Positions 33,161-42,918 of a stretch of DNA of 64,000 nt are shown piece by piece; positions within the stretch are counted from its first letter, which is position 1; every line of letters begins with the position of its first letter. The notes under the pieces are model-generated. The model was not told the DNA's origin. It did no database searches and worked only from the letters and a program-made list of their open reading frames with translations. Origin of the DNA: Chryseobacterium sp. LJ668 (GTDB lineage Bacteria > Bacteroidota > Bacteroidia > Flavobacteriales > Weeksellaceae); the NCBI RefSeq assembly GCF_019613955.1, contig NZ_CP080443.1, positions 186,001-250,000 on the forward strand. Reading direction: 5' to 3'. Position numbers and translations under genes: made by a program.

Positions 33161-35152
33161 ATGGGAGAAGATGATGCAAAAGGTTTGGCTAAAATAATGG
33201 GATTTATGAGAGCCATCAGTATTCTCTTAGTATTGATGCATCTCTACTGGTTTTGTCATAGTTTTTTTTTGGATCGTGGCTGGACTTTGAATCTGCTGAA
33301 TAAGATACTGTACAATTTTGATCAAAAGGCAGGTTTGTTTTCGAATCTTTTATATTCCAAAATATTTGCTTTAGTATTATTGGGATTGAGTTGCTTAGGA
33401 ACTAGAGGAGTGAAGAATGAAAAGATCAAATGGTCTAAAATCTATCTTGCTGCAGGGATTGGATTTTTCCTGTTTTTTCTAAATTTTCCTTTATTAAAGA
33501 TCGTATCTAAGATTGGTTATTTTCTATATATCCTTTGCACAGGGTTAGGGTATGTTTCTCTAATGGTTTCCGGAGTTTGGATGACCCGATTACTACGAAA
33601 TAATCTTATGGATGATGTTTTCAACAATGAGAATGAAAGCTTTATGCAGGAAACTAAACTGATGCAGAATGAATATTCTGTCAATCTTCCCACCAAGTTT
33701 TATTATAAGGGAAAATGGAACGATGGCTATATCAATGTTGTTAATCCCTTCAGAGCAACTATTGTTTTAGGAACCCCAGGCTCAGGTAAATCTTATGCGA
33801 TTGTCAATAATTATATCAAGCAGCATATTGAAAAAGGCTTTTCAATGTACATCTACGATTTTAAGTTTGATGACCTTTCAACAATTGCGTACAATCATCT
33901 GCTGAAGTATACCGACAAATACGAAGTAAAGCCTCAATTCTATGTCATTAATTTTGATGATCCTAGAAAAAGCCATCGCTGCAATCCACTAAATCCGGAT
34001 TTTATGACCGACATATCAGATGCGTATGAAGCAGCGTATACCATCATGCTGAATTTGAACAGAAGCTGGATACAAAAGCAGGGTGATTTTTTTGTGGAAT
34101 CGCCTATTATTTTACTGGCAGCAATTATTTGGTTTTTAAAAATCTATGAGGATGGAAAATATTGTACTTTTCCACACGCCATTGAACTGCTGAACAAAAA
34201 GTATTCTGATGTTTTTACGATATTAACTTCCTATCCTGACCTTGAAAACTACCTCTCCCCTTTCATGGATGCATGGCAAGGCGGAGCGCAAGATCAATTG
34301 CAAGGACAAATCGCTTCCGCTAAAATTCCTCTATCAAGAATGATTTCTCCACAGTTATATTGGGTAATGACCGGGGATGATTTTTCGTTGGATATCAACA
34401 ATCCTAAAGAACCAAAAATACTGTGTGTTGGAAATAATCCGGATAGACAGAATATCTATTCAGCTGCATTGGGTCTTTATAACTCAAGAATTGTAAAGCT
34501 GATTAATAAGAAAGGACAACTGAAAAGTTCCGTAATCATTGATGAGTTGCCCACCATATATTTCAGAGGACTGGATAATTTGATTGCAACAGCGAGAAGC
34601 AATAAAGTGGCAGTTTGTCTGGGATTTCAGGATTTTTCACAGCTGACCAGAGATTATGGAGTTAAGGAAAGTAAGGTGATTCAAAATACGGTTGGTAATA
34701 TTTTTAGCGGTCAGGTAGTGGGAGAAACAGCTAAAAGTCTGTCGGAACGTTTTGGAAAAGTTTTGCAGAAAAGACAAAGCATATCGATCAACAGAAATGA
34801 TACTTCAACGTCGATCTCAACACAACTGGATACCTTGATTCCTTCGTCGAAAATATCTACTTTAACGCAGGGAGTTTTTGTTGGAGCAGTTTCTGATAAT
34901 TTTGACGAAAGGATTGATCAGAAAATGTTTCATGCTGAAATTGTAGTCGATAATGAATTGGTGGCGGAAGAAACTAAAAATTATCAGAAAATACCTGAAG
35001 TTTTAAGTTTTGTAGATAAGGATGGAAATGATCAAATGAAACAAGTGATTGATGAAAATTATAGAAGAATTAAAACAGATATTTCGACCATTATCAATAA
35101 TGAGTTGGAAAGAATAAAAAATGATCCGGATTTACAGCATTTGATTCAGTAA
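33161..35152 (+). CDS. mobC: Type IV coupling protein (MobC/TraG-type)
   Basis: A 663-aa inner-membrane ATPase with four N-terminal helices (ISILLVLMHLYWFCHSFF and following). Walker A is LGTPGSGKSYAIVNNY near residue 207, and Walker B is in SSVIIDELPTIYFRGL near residue 465. It links the relaxase-DNA complex to the secretion channel. Family and position identify it as the VirD4-like partner of mobA/mobB. The start ATG at 33161 fits the first membrane helix. Confidence 0.92.
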   Translation: MGEDDAKGLAKIMGFMRAISILLVLMHLYWFCHSFFLDRGWTLNLLNKILYNFDQKAGLFSNLLYSKIFALVLLGLSCLGTRGVKNEKIKWSKIYLAAGIGFFLFFLNFPLLKIVSKIGYFLYILCTGLGYVSLMVSGVWMTRLLRNNLMDDVFNNENESFMQETKLMQNEYSVNLPTKFYYKGKWNDGYINVVNPFRATIVLGTPGSGKSYAIVNNYIKQHIEKGFSMYIYDFKFDDLSTIAYNHLLKYTDKYEVKPQFYVINFDDPRKSHRCNPLNPDFMTDISDAYEAAYTIMLNLNRSWIQKQGDFFVESPIILLAAIIWFLKIYEDGKYCTFPHAIELLNKKYSDVFTILTSYPDLENYLSPFMDAWQGGAQDQLQGQIASAKIPLSRMISPQLYWVMTGDDFSLDINNPKEPKILCVGNNPDRQNIYSAALGLYNSRIVKLINKKGQLKSSVIIDELPTIYFRGLDNLIATARSNKVAVCLGFQDFSQLTRDYGVKESKVIQNTVGNIFSGQVVGETAKSLSERFGKVLQKRQSISINRNDTSTSISTQLDTLIPSSKISTLTQGVFVGAVSDNFDERIDQKMFHAEIVVDNELVAEETKNYQKIPEVLSFVDKDGNDQMKQVIDENYRRIKTDISTIINNELERIKNDPDLQHLIQ

Positions 35153-35194
35153 AAATTACTCGAAGAGCGGATCTAGTGAATTTTCAGGGCAGGG

Positions 35195-35246
35195 TAAAGC
35201 CTCAAATCTATGTTAAATCAAAACAATTTTTGAGGCTTTATTTTAT
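35195..35246. terminator. Bidirectional terminator
   Basis: A 12-bp inverted repeat (TAAAGCCTCAAA at 35195-35206 and its complement at 35229-35240) is followed by TTTTATT. It lies between the coupling-protein stop and the convergent rteC stop. Confidence 0.7.
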
Positions 35247-35266
35247 TACACTACGTCTCAAACGCG

Positions 35267-36115
35267 CTACTCCCCTTCAGTATTACGAAAATGTTGATTG
35301 AGATTATCATTGACCATCTGGAGAAATTTCGTGGATCCTGTTTTCCGATTTCTAATTTCAAAAATGGTTTTATGGTAATTACCCAAGTTGATATCCAATG
35401 ATTTTTCCACAAACTTGATTACCTCGCTCAGCTCTATATTTCCACCGTTAAAACAGTTTAATTTATAAAGACCATACACTACTTCTACAAGTGCTACTTT
35501 AGATTCGGACCACACGAGTGGGGAATTTAAAGAATTGACTGTATCTTTATTTTGAATCTTTTCAATTTGCAATTTTAGAAATTCATCCAGTTTTTGATTG
35601 GCTTTGATCTGAGAAATATGATGATCATGTGAAGTTGTAAAATTTTCATCATAATCATAGAGTCCTGACGGAAGATTCATTTTTAAATCATATCTTTTTC
35701 TGACAAAATATTTATGATCTAAATAGGTGGCTTCACGTCGGTGGTAGCTGTAAAATTCTGCATGATCCTGATAGTATATGGTAAGCTTATCAATTTCTTT
35801 CGCAAAGTAGCTACGTTGTGCCTTTTCTCCGGCAGCAGGTTGATAGGTAAGAATTTGAATAATTTGTGAATGAAAAATAAATTGTGAAATGAATAAAGGT
35901 TTGATTTCTTTAAAAAAATGTATTTCGTCTGCAGCCGATTCAAATTCATGCGGAATGATCAGAGCTTTTAAATTAATGATTGATTCGTCAATCTTCCATA
36001 AACTTAATTCTGAAATCCTGACCAAATCACTGTGTTCAAATTCAATCAGCTCCAGATCATCCGTTAGACGCGCATACAAATGTTGTGCTTTTCTAAAAAT
36101 TGTTTTGTTAACCAT
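35267..36115 (-). CDS. RteC domain protein
   Basis: A 282-aa protein of the RteC family. RteC of CTnDOT activates excision and transfer genes after tetracycline induction. Landmarks are YSYHRREATYLDHKYFVRKR and the C-terminal winged-helix-like SLDINLGNYHKTIFEIRNRK plus STKFLQMVNDNLNQHF. No tetQ, rteA or rteB lies nearby, so the input signal here is probably different. It is convergent with the coupling ATPase and co-directional with the TPR regulator upstream. Confidence 0.88.
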   Translation of the reverse strand: MVNKTIFRKAQHLYARLTDDLELIEFEHSDLVRISELSLWKIDESIINLKALIIPHEFESAADEIHFFKEIKPLFISQFIFHSQIIQILTYQPAAGEKAQRSYFAKEIDKLTIYYQDHAEFYSYHRREATYLDHKYFVRKRYDLKMNLPSGLYDYDENFTTSHDHHISQIKANQKLDEFLKLQIEKIQNKDTVNSLNSPLVWSESKVALVEVVYGLYKLNCFNGGNIELSEVIKFVEKSLDINLGNYHKTIFEIRNRKTGSTKFLQMVNDNLNQHFRNTEGE

Positions 36116-36157
36116 GTCCTTTTTTTTAGAAAATTACAAACTTCCTGTGGTATTCTG

Positions 36158-37873
36158 CTAAAGCTCCCGTTCATTATCTTTGAGTTTCATCTTTATAAAG
36201 TCAGCAATTCCTATCCCATTGATTGATTTAAAATGGGCTGTAAAATTATTTCGCGAAGCAATTCCGCACATTTCAGACAACGCTTGGATGGTAAACTTAG
36301 GATAATTTTTATCTGAATTCAGTTGATGGGTGATATAATTAATTCTTAATTGCATAAGATAGACAGAAAAATTGACGCCTTTATGTTCATGAATAAATGC
36401 TGACAAATAAGTGGGATTGGTTTTGAAACGTGTCGCAAGTTTGACAACTGTTATTCCAGCTTCAAGAAATTGATTTTTATCTTCAAAAAATTGAATCTTC
36501 ATTTTGAGCATTTCGACTAAATCATCTGGCAACTCACCTTTAGTCTTTACGGAAGATTGCTCCTTTACGGGTAATGCTTCTTCCGGTTTCTTTATCCCAT
36601 TGAGTCGATCGATGAGCTCGGCATATCTTTTTTTTAAATTTTGCTCTCGTTGCTGGTATCTCCAAATCAGGAAAAGCACAAGGATTACAGAAAATATGAT
36701 GACAAGCACTATGGTCATCTGTTGTGTATTGATCGATTTTTCCAATTTATATTTTTCTTTAACCAGTCCCGCTATTTCAACGTCTTCGTAGATCTTTGCA
36801 GCCAAGTAGGCAAAGTCTTTCCTTATCCCTTGGTTTACCTCCAAGAGTTGATTGGTATAATACAACTGCTCTTTTTCATTCTTACTTTTTTTATAGTAGT
36901 CAATCAGACACATATACGCTTCTGTTGCTTCAGGCAAAATGAATTGATGTTTCTTGTAGATAGAATCCACTTTCTTTAATTCCAAGATTCCTTTTTTCTC
37001 ATCATCATTCTTTAGGTAAATATTTCCAAGGTAATAGTGGATCACCGATGCCCATGTAAAATCATTTTTCTGATTGAGAACAGGTAACGCCTTTTTTAAA
37101 CAATAGAGTGCATCATTGTATTGATTGTTCTTATAATAGATAATTCCAGCACATTTGAGAAAATAGGCACGCTCAAGAGTGAATTCTGATTTATTTCTTG
37201 TTGCTGCCAAACCTACTGTCAATAAACTATCAGCATTAGCATCTTGATTAAGATTCCGTTGGCATATAATCATCTGGTGCAAACTGTTCAGGTAGCCTCT
37301 GCAATAATTATAACGCAAATTCGCATTCACCTCATCTTTTAATTTATTTTCATTGAACTCGATGGATTGATTAAAAAGCTGCAGTGCCTTGTTGTAATAA
37401 CCAAGATAGCTTTTTACAACTCCCAGATGATAAATGATTTTATTTTGAAGATATTCATCATCAGTTTTTATCGCATACTGGTGAGCTTTAACATATTCAT
37501 TCGAAGCTAACTGAAATTTTCTCAAATTGAAATAGTAAATAATACCTTTTCCCAAATAAGCATCACTGATCAATTCATCTTTTTTAGACTTGAATGCAGC
37601 AGCTATTGTACTATCAGCATAAGAAAGCTTAGCATCTGTATCCTTAGAGAAATATACAGCGTCTTTGTATCCTAAACAGAGTTTTTCTAGGTTATTCTCT
37701 TTTTTCGCTTTCTCAATAAATGAACTGACATAAGGCAGGGCATTATGGTCTTCTTTTTCTAGATTTTCATATTTATTTCTTATATCAGCGTAGGACGGAC
37801 TGACAGTTTTTTGTGACAGCAGCATCGTTCCGACAGTTAAAAGAAAAAAAGCAAGTACTGTTCTTCTTGACAT
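36158..37873 (-). CDS. TPR-sensor AraC-type transcriptional regulator
   Basis: A 571-aa membrane protein. I set the start at the ATG at 37873 (the upstream TTG adds nine residues); this gives the signal/anchor MSRRTVLAFFLLTVGTMLLS. Residues ~40-370 hold tetratricopeptide repeats (AYLGKGIIYYFNLRKFQLAS, VVKSYLGYYNKALQLF). A single membrane helix (MTIVLVIIFSVILVLFLIW) precedes a coiled segment. The C-terminal ~110 residues are an AraC HTH (TIQALSEMCGIASRNNFTAH). It is divergent from the 38149 operon and so is its likely regulator. Confidence 0.87.
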   Translation of the reverse strand: MSRRTVLAFFLLTVGTMLLSQKTVSPSYADIRNKYENLEKEDHNALPYVSSFIEKAKKENNLEKLCLGYKDAVYFSKDTDAKLSYADSTIAAAFKSKKDELISDAYLGKGIIYYFNLRKFQLASNEYVKAHQYAIKTDDEYLQNKIIYHLGVVKSYLGYYNKALQLFNQSIEFNENKLKDEVNANLRYNYCRGYLNSLHQMIICQRNLNQDANADSLLTVGLAATRNKSEFTLERAYFLKCAGIIYYKNNQYNDALYCLKKALPVLNQKNDFTWASVIHYYLGNIYLKNDDEKKGILELKKVDSIYKKHQFILPEATEAYMCLIDYYKKSKNEKEQLYYTNQLLEVNQGIRKDFAYLAAKIYEDVEIAGLVKEKYKLEKSINTQQMTIVLVIIFSVILVLFLIWRYQQREQNLKKRYAELIDRLNGIKKPEEALPVKEQSSVKTKGELPDDLVEMLKMKIQFFEDKNQFLEAGITVVKLATRFKTNPTYLSAFIHEHKGVNFSVYLMQLRINYITHQLNSDKNYPKFTIQALSEMCGIASRNNFTAHFKSINGIGIADFIKMKLKDNEREL

Positions 37874-38087
37874 CAAGTAAATGTGATTGGTATTTTTCAA
37901 AAATAGATAAAAATATGTGAATTATCTTGAGTTTATAATGGAGATAATAGACTTTAAATGCCAAATGAAGAAATACGGTGGCGTGGTGCTTGTTTTTGGA
38001 ATTTTTTATCTGCACCAATATTGAAATAAGGGCATCCTAATTTTAATATCTGCTCCGCAAACCCTTTTATCAGGCACTTCTACCGTA

Positions 38088-38095
38088 TACCTTTG
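38088..38095 (+). promoter_or_regulatory. Promoter of the Cys-peptide/MauE operon
   Basis: TACCTTTG fits the Bacteroidetes -7 consensus. A TTTT at 19 bp upstream stands in place of the -33 TTTG. It lies 53 bp before the lipoprotein start and in the gap shared with the divergent TPR-AraC regulator. Confidence 0.6.
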
Positions 38096-38148
38096 GCTTA
38101 AGAATTCTAAATAATCCGGCCGGGACTAACCACAAAAATTTTATTAAA

Positions 38149-38376
38149 ATGAAAAAGTTAATCCCAATAGTAAGTTTAATAAGTGCATGTTTTGTACTTC
38201 ATAATTGCACCAATGAAGATCATGAATATTCTATTCAAGAAGAGGTACATCATAAAGTTTCTGATGATTCTCCATTGAGTAATACAAGTAGGAGCGATTC
38301 TACTAAATCTGAAGATAATGAATTGTATCCTGATCCTCCCGTTAAAGACACCCATGACTGGATAACAAAACCTTAA
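38149..38376 (+). CDS. Small lipoprotein-like peptide
   Basis: A 75-aa protein with a signal region (MKKLIPIVSLISACFVLHNC) ending in a lipobox-like Cys, followed by an acidic, His/Ser-rich stretch (NEDHEYSIQEEVHHKVSDD) and ending in DPPVKDTHDWITKP. The Asn at -1 of the Cys is unusual for a lipobox, but the position fits. It is the first gene of a forward operon with a 57-aa Cys peptide, a MauE-like protein and a DUF6520-type peptide. The function is unknown. Confidence 0.65.
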   Translation: MKKLIPIVSLISACFVLHNCTNEDHEYSIQEEVHHKVSDDSPLSNTSRSDSTKSEDNELYPDPPVKDTHDWITKP

Positions 38377-38386
38377 TCAAAATAGT

Positions 38387-38560
38387 ATGAAAACCAATCC
38401 CCATATCTCTGTAAAACGAACTTCGGGTCAATCATGTCCGACCAGCGGAACGTGGCAGTGTATGGGGAGTTTTGTAACAACAGTCACTATTGCAAAAGGT
38501 TCGAAACTTCCTGATTACTGCGGAATCCAAGTTCAATGGATACTAATCAGTATAAATTAA
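38387..38560 (+). CDS. 57-aa Cys-containing peptide
   Basis: A short open frame of 57 codons starts 10 bp after the lipoprotein stop and ends 17 bp before the ATG of the MauE-like gene, so it fits the operon exactly. It has no signal peptide. Three Cys are present, in GQSCPTSGTWQCMG and KLPDYCGIQVQW. The spacing CP-x-SG-x-WxC ... G-x2-P-x-YCG-x2-V-x-W looks like a small compact fold. It is below common length cut-offs. The nearby redox membrane protein suggests that thiol state matters. Confidence 0.62.
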   Translation: MKTNPHISVKRTSGQSCPTSGTWQCMGSFVTTVTIAKGSKLPDYCGIQVQWILISIN

Positions 38561-38577
38561 CGATAAAAAACATTCCC

Positions 38578-40095
38578 ATGAAAAAGTTAATCAGCCACAT
38601 TCCTTTCTCAGTAAGTTATTTTTTTGTCTTGCTTTTCTGTTATGCAGCCATCAGCAAAATGCTGGATTTTGAAAACTTTCAGGTACAGATTGGGCAGTCT
38701 CCTATGTTGAGCGCTTACGCTGGATTTGTTTCCTACGCGGTCATTGTTGTTGAAATGATTGTTGTGATTCTGCTGATTATAAAAAAAACTCAGCGTATCG
38801 CTTTGTATGCATCTACTGCGTTAATGACCGCTTTTACGACCTATATTATCATCATATTAACGTACAGTGATTTCGTTCCCTGTTCATGTGGGGGCATTCT
38901 TGAAGACTTGAACTGGACCGAACACCTGATCTTCAATATCGCATGCATTGTAATAGGAATTTTTGCCATCTACCCTACAAACGCATATACGAATTATTCA
39001 AAGAAAAGTGTTACGGTGTGTCTTTTTATCACCAATGCAATAAGCTGTTTAACAGTCATCATACTTTACATCAGTTCCGAAAATATCATTAAAGAGCACA
39101 ATAATTTTACAAGAAGGTTCATGATGCATCCCATCATTGAGCATGGCAAAGTAAAATTAGATAATAAATTCTATTATTTTGCCGGAATTGATCATGATAG
39201 AGTTTACCTCGGGAACAGGAAATTCCCACAACAGATTTCAATCATTGATTCCGCAATGAATCGATTGGAAAAAAATACGGTTGAATTGGATGTTTCTAAA
39301 CATTTGTACAGAAAAATAGAGATCAAAGTAGGCAACGGATATTATTACATCTATGACGGAACCGTACCCATTATCAAGAGAGGTCTATTAGGAAAATATC
39401 TTCCCTCAACTATAAGTGACAACGATGCTTACTTTTCCGAACTGGAAATTGTAAATCCTGATCATCTTGCTATAAGAACTCAAAGTAGTACCAATAAAGA
39501 ACTGATTATGGGTTCAATACGACTTAATAGTCACTCTGATAAAGTCTCTCTCTATCCCAAATTTCTGGAAAAACAGACCGATGGTATATTTGACAGTGAT
39601 GGAACATTAGCTGTAGACAGAGCTAACTCTCAGATACTCTATACCTATTCCTACAGAAATCAGTTTATTGTGGCAGATTCAGGATTTCAGATTCAGCGAA
39701 GACTTCGTACAATTGATACCGTTGCAACAGCAGCAATCAAATCCGTTTCGTTACCCGGAGGAATTTACAAGATGAAAAACAAACCTTTGAGAGTCAATGG
39801 AATATCCACAGTTTACCGGGGACTTCTCTTTAATCATTCCTATTTAAAAGGAAAATATGAATCGGATAAGAGGTGGAAGAAATCCAAAGTAATCGATGTC
39901 TATAAAACAAATTCAAATCGATATATCGGGAGCCTTTATCTAGAGAACGACGGTCGGGATTCTGTTTCTGACATTATTGTCACGGATCATTTTCTATACG
40001 CCATTAGAGGTAAAGAACTTCTTCAGTATCAGCTGACACAACCGATTTTAAAATACTTCGAAAAAGGCGAAGCCGAAAACCTTAACAAAGAGTAG
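38578..40095 (+). CDS. MauE/DoxX-like redox membrane protein with large extracytoplasmic domain
   Basis: A 505-aa protein. I chose the ATG at 38578, directly before KKLISHIPFSVSYFFVLLFC; the ATG at 38536 would overlap the 57-aa peptide. Residues 1-~165 form four to five helices of the MauE type with the Cys pair in DFVPCSCGGILEDL, the likely disulfide-exchange site. Residues ~180-505 are a beta-rich domain, possibly propeller-like (FYYFAGIDHDRVYLGNRKFP, GYYYIYDGTVPIIK). MauE proteins help form disulfides in exported proteins. The downstream Cys peptide is a natural client. Confidence 0.8.
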   Translation: MKKLISHIPFSVSYFFVLLFCYAAISKMLDFENFQVQIGQSPMLSAYAGFVSYAVIVVEMIVVILLIIKKTQRIALYASTALMTAFTTYIIIILTYSDFVPCSCGGILEDLNWTEHLIFNIACIVIGIFAIYPTNAYTNYSKKSVTVCLFITNAISCLTVIILYISSENIIKEHNNFTRRFMMHPIIEHGKVKLDNKFYYFAGIDHDRVYLGNRKFPQQISIIDSAMNRLEKNTVELDVSKHLYRKIEIKVGNGYYYIYDGTVPIIKRGLLGKYLPSTISDNDAYFSELEIVNPDHLAIRTQSSTNKELIMGSIRLNSHSDKVSLYPKFLEKQTDGIFDSDGTLAVDRANSQILYTYSYRNQFIVADSGFQIQRRLRTIDTVATAAIKSVSLPGGIYKMKNKPLRVNGISTVYRGLLFNHSYLKGKYESDKRWKKSKVIDVYKTNSNRYIGSLYLENDGRDSVSDIIVTDHFLYAIRGKELLQYQLTQPILKYFEKGEAENLNKE

Positions 40096-40120
40096 GCACC
40101 AATACAAAATCTTTTTTATT

Positions 40121-40396
40121 ATGAGAAAGTTCATTTTTCCTGTAGTCCTAGTATTAATGGGAACAGGTTCAGCGTTTGCTACCAAAGTGGTAAAAGAAAG
40201 CAAACAAGCCATTGAATCCGGATACCGTTTGGTGAACCACGGTGAAGGACAGTTTGAATGTATTAACACAGGGAAAGACTGTAGCACCGTTGCTGGAGGA
40301 CCTGTGTGTACATGGAGTGTTGATAATACAGTGCAGTTGCGTGCAGCAGCTTCTGAGACCATGTGCGGAGAACTCTTGTACGAGATTCAGCCATAG
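40121..40396 (+). CDS. DUF6520-type secreted peptide
   Basis: A 91-aa protein with a signal peptide (RKFIFPVVLVLMGTGSAFAT) and a mature part with four Cys (QFECINTGKDCSTVAG, GPVCTWSVD, ETMCGELLY). Start and length resemble the DUF6520 family of Bacteroidetes. It follows the MauE-like gene by 25 bp. A terminator follows its stop. The Cys count suits a client of the upstream redox protein; the final role is unknown. Confidence 0.78.
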   Translation: MRKFIFPVVLVLMGTGSAFATKVVKESKQAIESGYRLVNHGEGQFECINTGKDCSTVAGGPVCTWSVDNTVQLRAAASETMCGELLYEIQP

Positions 40397-40404
40397 TTAA
40401 AATG

Positions 40405-40432
40405 GAAGGACGCTAATAGCGTCCTTCTTTTT
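40405..40432. terminator. Terminator between convergent operons
   Basis: A perfect 10-bp stem GAAGGACGCT-AAT-AGCGTCCTTC is followed by TTTTTG on the plus strand. It overlaps the last codons and the stop of the S9 peptidase gene on the other strand, so the two operons share it. Confidence 0.85.
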
Positions 40433-42917
40433 GTCTTTCATTCATCTCTTTACTAATCCACTCAACTTCTTTCTGACTTTTAAGGAAATAGTTCCACCAT
40501 TCAATACTCCTTCTGTTAAGATCAAAAGTTTCCTTGGTCAAAATTCCTAAACTATGTTCCTGGTCTTTGTAGAACAGTGCAATAACAGGTTTTCTGTTTC
40601 TTAACAGCCCCATATAAAATACTTCAGTTTGATCCGGAGGAACATTGGTGTCTTTCGAACCGGTCCACAAAAGCATCGGAGCACTGACATTTTGCACAAA
40701 ATTAATCGGATCATTACGAAAATACAGTTCCCGGTTGCCCACAAAAGGCACATCAACTTCAAACTGTCCTGTTTCAAACCTTGAATAATTAGCCATTTGA
40801 AAAGTTTTGCTGTAAGAAAAATAAAACTGTGAAAGATTGCTGACCGAAGCTCCTGAGATAAAAGCAGCGAACCGTGTTGAGTGTGTTGCAATAAAATTGG
40901 TTTCGTATCCACCCATCGAATGACCTGTCAATCCAACCTTTTCAAAATCGATACTTCTATAATCTGCAACCGCATCCAACGCTGAATGCACACAGTCAAG
41001 TGCCGCGATACCAGTACCTCTGGAATCAAAGACCACATCGGGCTGGTAAACGAAGAAATCCTGTTCGATTAAAAGTCTTTTGCTAAATCCATCCTGTCCG
41101 ATTTCTCCCGCAATATACTTAGAAGAGCCCGACGACTGTTTCTGATATACCCGAACAATTAATGGATATTTCTTAGACGGATTATAATTAACAGGATAGG
41201 TTAAAAGCGCTTTTAAAGGGACACCTAAGCCGTTTTTAAAAGAGATGGTCTCTGCTCTCAGTTGTGATCCTTTTTTATCCTGCGCATTGCTTTGATAAAG
41301 CTGCACCTTCTGTTTTTGACCGGGATAAGACACAGATAATGCATCCGGGAAATTGAAATTTTCCTCAATGGTGAAAATTTTTCTGTTGCTCAAATCTGTC
41401 GCTGCCTCTTTAATCTTGCGGTCTGTTTCCGGAACAATTACTTTGTGGACACCATCTTTAAAATCAACAATTGAATTCAAGCCTTTATTCGCATTGAAAA
41501 GCCGCAATCGAATTGGTCGATCGACAACTATACTGCTAATCTGAAACTTTGTTTTCAGAAGAGAAAATCCAACCGTGCTTACTTTATCGGCAATCATAAC
41601 CTCAGCATTCTTTGAAACTTGAAGAGATCTGAGGGAATTGCTTTCAAGATGATAGGTATAAAGATCTGTCTTACCACTAAAAAAAAGATTTTGATGATCA
41701 TTTGCAAATACTGGAGAATGAAGACCAGGCTCTCTGATCAGGTTAAAGCTCTTTTTTTGTAGATCATAAACCTTCCATGCTTTATCTTTTCTGCTGTAAG
41801 AAACTGCATACCTCCCATTCTCCGATGCTGTTATTTCTGACGATTCAGGAAAAATCAATGTAGATTTTTTTTCAAGCAGGTCATACACATACAAATCATA
41901 CAATGGACTTCCATGTACATAATCATATGCTTCCCTGTTGGAAAAAGCCCAGATGTAGCGACTGCTGTTCAAGGCTGCAAACACCTCAAATGAATGGGTT
42001 GGAAGTTTTTGTACATTGCCTGATACAGCAATCAAATGCCAAAACCTGTAAACTGTTTTGTTATTTTTTCTAAATCGGAGATCCTTATCATTACCATACC
42101 AAACATCAACCATAGGATTATCTGCAACCGAAGCAGTAGAATCCGCAGCAATCAGAAAGGATTCTCCGTCATTAATTTCTGTAACTTTTATGGTTCTTTC
42201 AGGGATAAGCTGAATTTCTTCAGGTGCATATACCCTGCCGGTCATGCAATGGATCATCTTCAATGATCTTTTATCACCTGATGCATTTCGCTCACGGATA
42301 CTAAGATATTTGCCTGATGGCATTAATTCTATTTTTTCTACAACACCACGACCCCGATAAAGAACCACTGCTCTTTTGCCATTCCAGCAAATGATCTCGT
42401 ACGAAGCCTCTGATGTTCGACGCGTGATCAGAAGTTTCTGCCGATCTCCCGTAATCATTTGAATACTGTCCATTTCAGCTAAAACTTTAGCCCTTTCATT
42501 ATAAACCGTCAACAAATTCTGATGATCAACAATAAAATACTCTTTCGCATCTTTAATGATTCCGCCATTTTTAACAGATGAATAATTCATTTTGATACCG
42601 GTTTTCTGATCGGTAAATACTGCTTTTGAATTGCCAAAAGCAAATAGATAGTGACTCCCCAAAAAAGATTTAGTGATGTTAAATCCAACCAAAGTATCGA
42701 TGGGCATTTTTATGGAAGATGAAAAGATCAGCAACGTATCCGGATTCCCCAAATATGATTTGTTAACTGTAGCAAAACTTCCATCATCATTAATCATTAA
42801 GCTGTTGAGGGATGAAAAGCGGGATACCCATTCTTTCATTCCCTCGTCAGTCAGTTTTTGTGCAGACGGAAACATGACTCCACAAAATAGCAATATGATA
42901 ATACGCTGAAACATCAT
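40413..42917 (-). CDS. S9 family prolyl oligopeptidase-like exported peptidase
   Basis: An ~834-aa exported serine peptidase. The start at 42917 comes directly after the SusD stop and gives a signal peptide (FQRIIILLFCGVMFPSAQ). The central part is a propeller-like beta region. The C-terminal alpha/beta hydrolase has the nucleophile elbow GLTGHSMGGYETN near residue 667, Asp in LLWTGSKDTNVPPD and His in KDQEHSLG. It is the last gene of a SusC-SusD-S9 operon and probably cleaves an imported or exported peptide in the periplasm. Confidence 0.88.
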   Translation of the reverse strand: MMFQRIIILLFCGVMFPSAQKLTDEGMKEWVSRFSSLNSLMINDDGSFATVNKSYLGNPDTLLIFSSSIKMPIDTLVGFNITKSFLGSHYLFAFGNSKAVFTDQKTGIKMNYSSVKNGGIIKDAKEYFIVDHQNLLTVYNERAKVLAEMDSIQMITGDRQKLLITRRTSEASYEIICWNGKRAVVLYRGRGVVEKIELMPSGKYLSIRERNASGDKRSLKMIHCMTGRVYAPEEIQLIPERTIKVTEINDGESFLIAADSTASVADNPMVDVWYGNDKDLRFRKNNKTVYRFWHLIAVSGNVQKLPTHSFEVFAALNSSRYIWAFSNREAYDYVHGSPLYDLYVYDLLEKKSTLIFPESSEITASENGRYAVSYSRKDKAWKVYDLQKKSFNLIREPGLHSPVFANDHQNLFFSGKTDLYTYHLESNSLRSLQVSKNAEVMIADKVSTVGFSLLKTKFQISSIVVDRPIRLRLFNANKGLNSIVDFKDGVHKVIVPETDRKIKEAATDLSNRKIFTIEENFNFPDALSVSYPGQKQKVQLYQSNAQDKKGSQLRAETISFKNGLGVPLKALLTYPVNYNPSKKYPLIVRVYQKQSSGSSKYIAGEIGQDGFSKRLLIEQDFFVYQPDVVFDSRGTGIAALDCVHSALDAVADYRSIDFEKVGLTGHSMGGYETNFIATHSTRFAAFISGASVSNLSQFYFSYSKTFQMANYSRFETGQFEVDVPFVGNRELYFRNDPINFVQNVSAPMLLWTGSKDTNVPPDQTEVFYMGLLRNRKPVIALFYKDQEHSLGILTKETFDLNRRSIEWWNYFLKSQKEVEWISKEMNERQKEGRY

Positions 42918-42918
42918 G

